Shown piece after piece: positions 5,614 to 6,010 of a DNA stretch of 6,010 nucleotides (within the stretch, counting starts at the first letter, position 1; the number at the start of each line of letters is the position of its first letter). The position numbers were made by a program, and so were the translations under genes. The stretch is from NCBI GenBank assembly GCA_027311485.1, contig DAICYU010000272.1, positions 1 through 6,010 of the forward strand, written 5' to 3'. The notes below the pieces were generated by a model. That model did no database searches and was not told the origin of the DNA. It saw only the letters and a program-made list of their open reading frames with translations. This DNA is from Acetobacteraceae bacterium (GTDB lineage: Bacteria > Pseudomonadota > Alphaproteobacteria > Acetobacterales > Acetobacteraceae).

Positions 5614-6009
5614 CTTGTCGCGTCTGGTTGCGCCCGCCGATCTTGCGCTGATGTGCCGGATGGACGAACTGCACCGGGAGTTCCCGTTCGCGAGCAGCCG
5701 GATGCTGTGGAACCTGCTTAACGCCGAAGGGATCACGGTCGGCCGCCGCCACGCTGATGAGCGTATGGACATCACGGTGCTGTATCGCCGGCCCAACACC
5801 TCCAAGCCGGCACCGGGCCACAAGATCTACCCGTATCTTCTGCGCAACCTGGCGGTGACGCGGCCGAACCAAGCCTGGCGATGGACATCACGTATATGCC
5901 GAAGGCCCGCGGCTTCGTCTGTCTCGCCGCGGTGGTCGACGGGTTCAGCCGGCGGGTGCTGGCGTGGCGGGTATCGATCACAATAGAGGCCGAATTCTGC
6001 CTCGAGGCC
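5614..6009 (+). pseudogene. IS3-family transposase OrfB, 3' part, frameshifted and incomplete at the window edge
   Basis: This continues orfB after the inserted IS630: LSRLVAPADLALMCRMDELH, then PFASSRMLWNLLNAEG and YRRPNTSKPAPGHKIYPYLL, all characteristic of IS3-family OrfB before the catalytic core. Between GRRH and YRRPN the segment ADERMDITVL is about three residues shorter than I recall for relatives, suggesting a small net in-frame loss. At RPNQAW (TGG 5876-5878) the frame breaks: two bases (CG, 5879-5880) stand where a three-base Ala codon is expected. MDITYMPKARGFVCLAAVVDGFSRRVLAWR follows from 5881 in the +2 frame to the window end. The first catalytic Asp is in MDITY (5884-5886). 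The other catalytic residues lie outside the window. Confidence 0.88.
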
Positions 6010-6010
6010 C

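Larger units (their letters stand above)
4017..6010 (+). mobile_element. IS3-family insertion sequence, split and running off the window
   Basis: orfA (about 4057-4358) and orfB (4355-4431 continuing at 5614-6009) are in the order and overlap typical of IS3-family elements, where a fused OrfAB transposase is made by frameshifting. The element is split by the IS630-family element at 4432-5611 and has extra frame lesions in both genes. The left edge is approximate, placed where composition changes; the right end lies beyond the window. Confidence 0.85.

Noticed and set aside
1..6010. CRISPR array, tRNA or rRNA genes, toxin-antitoxin pair
   Set aside because: No regularly spaced direct repeats, cloverleaf-like or rRNA-like segments were seen, and none of the small open frames outside the listed genes has a supporting start site or recognisable family.

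Overview
The window looks like an accessory, insertion-sequence-rich stretch of a GC-rich proteobacterium. The three transposase families resemble those common in Alphaproteobacteria such as Acetobacteraceae and rhizobia, but that assignment is recalled family resemblance and is weak. Four mobile-element units surround a small island of visibly AT-richer, apparently intact genes. There is no rRNA, tRNA or CRISPR array.

Left flank (1-799): the possible tail of a plus-strand gene ends at 83. A strong intrinsic terminator follows (124-166), then the first half of an IS630-family transposase (292-798) carrying an in-frame amber codon at 649-651. Its second half is missing.

IS1182-family element (800-2310): 1511 bp with matching terminal repeats and CTAG at both outer edges. 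The transposase frame (854-2248) keeps all three DDE residues but has two in-frame stop codons, so the element looks complete at its ends but cannot encode a full transposase.

Central island (2311-3977): a minus-strand GNAT acetyltransferase is divergent from a plus-strand pair. The pair is a ParA-family ATPase and a small CopD-like four-helix membrane protein, joined by an ATGA start/stop overlap and probably translationally coupled. These are the only genes in the window that look functional.

Right flank (about 3990-6010): an IS3-family element with orfA and orfB in the usual overlapping order, both damaged. Its orfB is split by a second, unrelated IS630-family element on the minus strand (4432-5611). 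Removing that element plus one copy of the TA target restores the orfB reading frame exactly, so the order of insertion can be read from the sequence. The inner IS630 transposase has itself lost its frame.

Overall this is a layered insertion-sequence graveyard around a three-gene island. I see no convincing new defence, secretion or RNA system. The best candidate for follow-up is the ParA/CopD-like pair, which has no ParB gene beside it.
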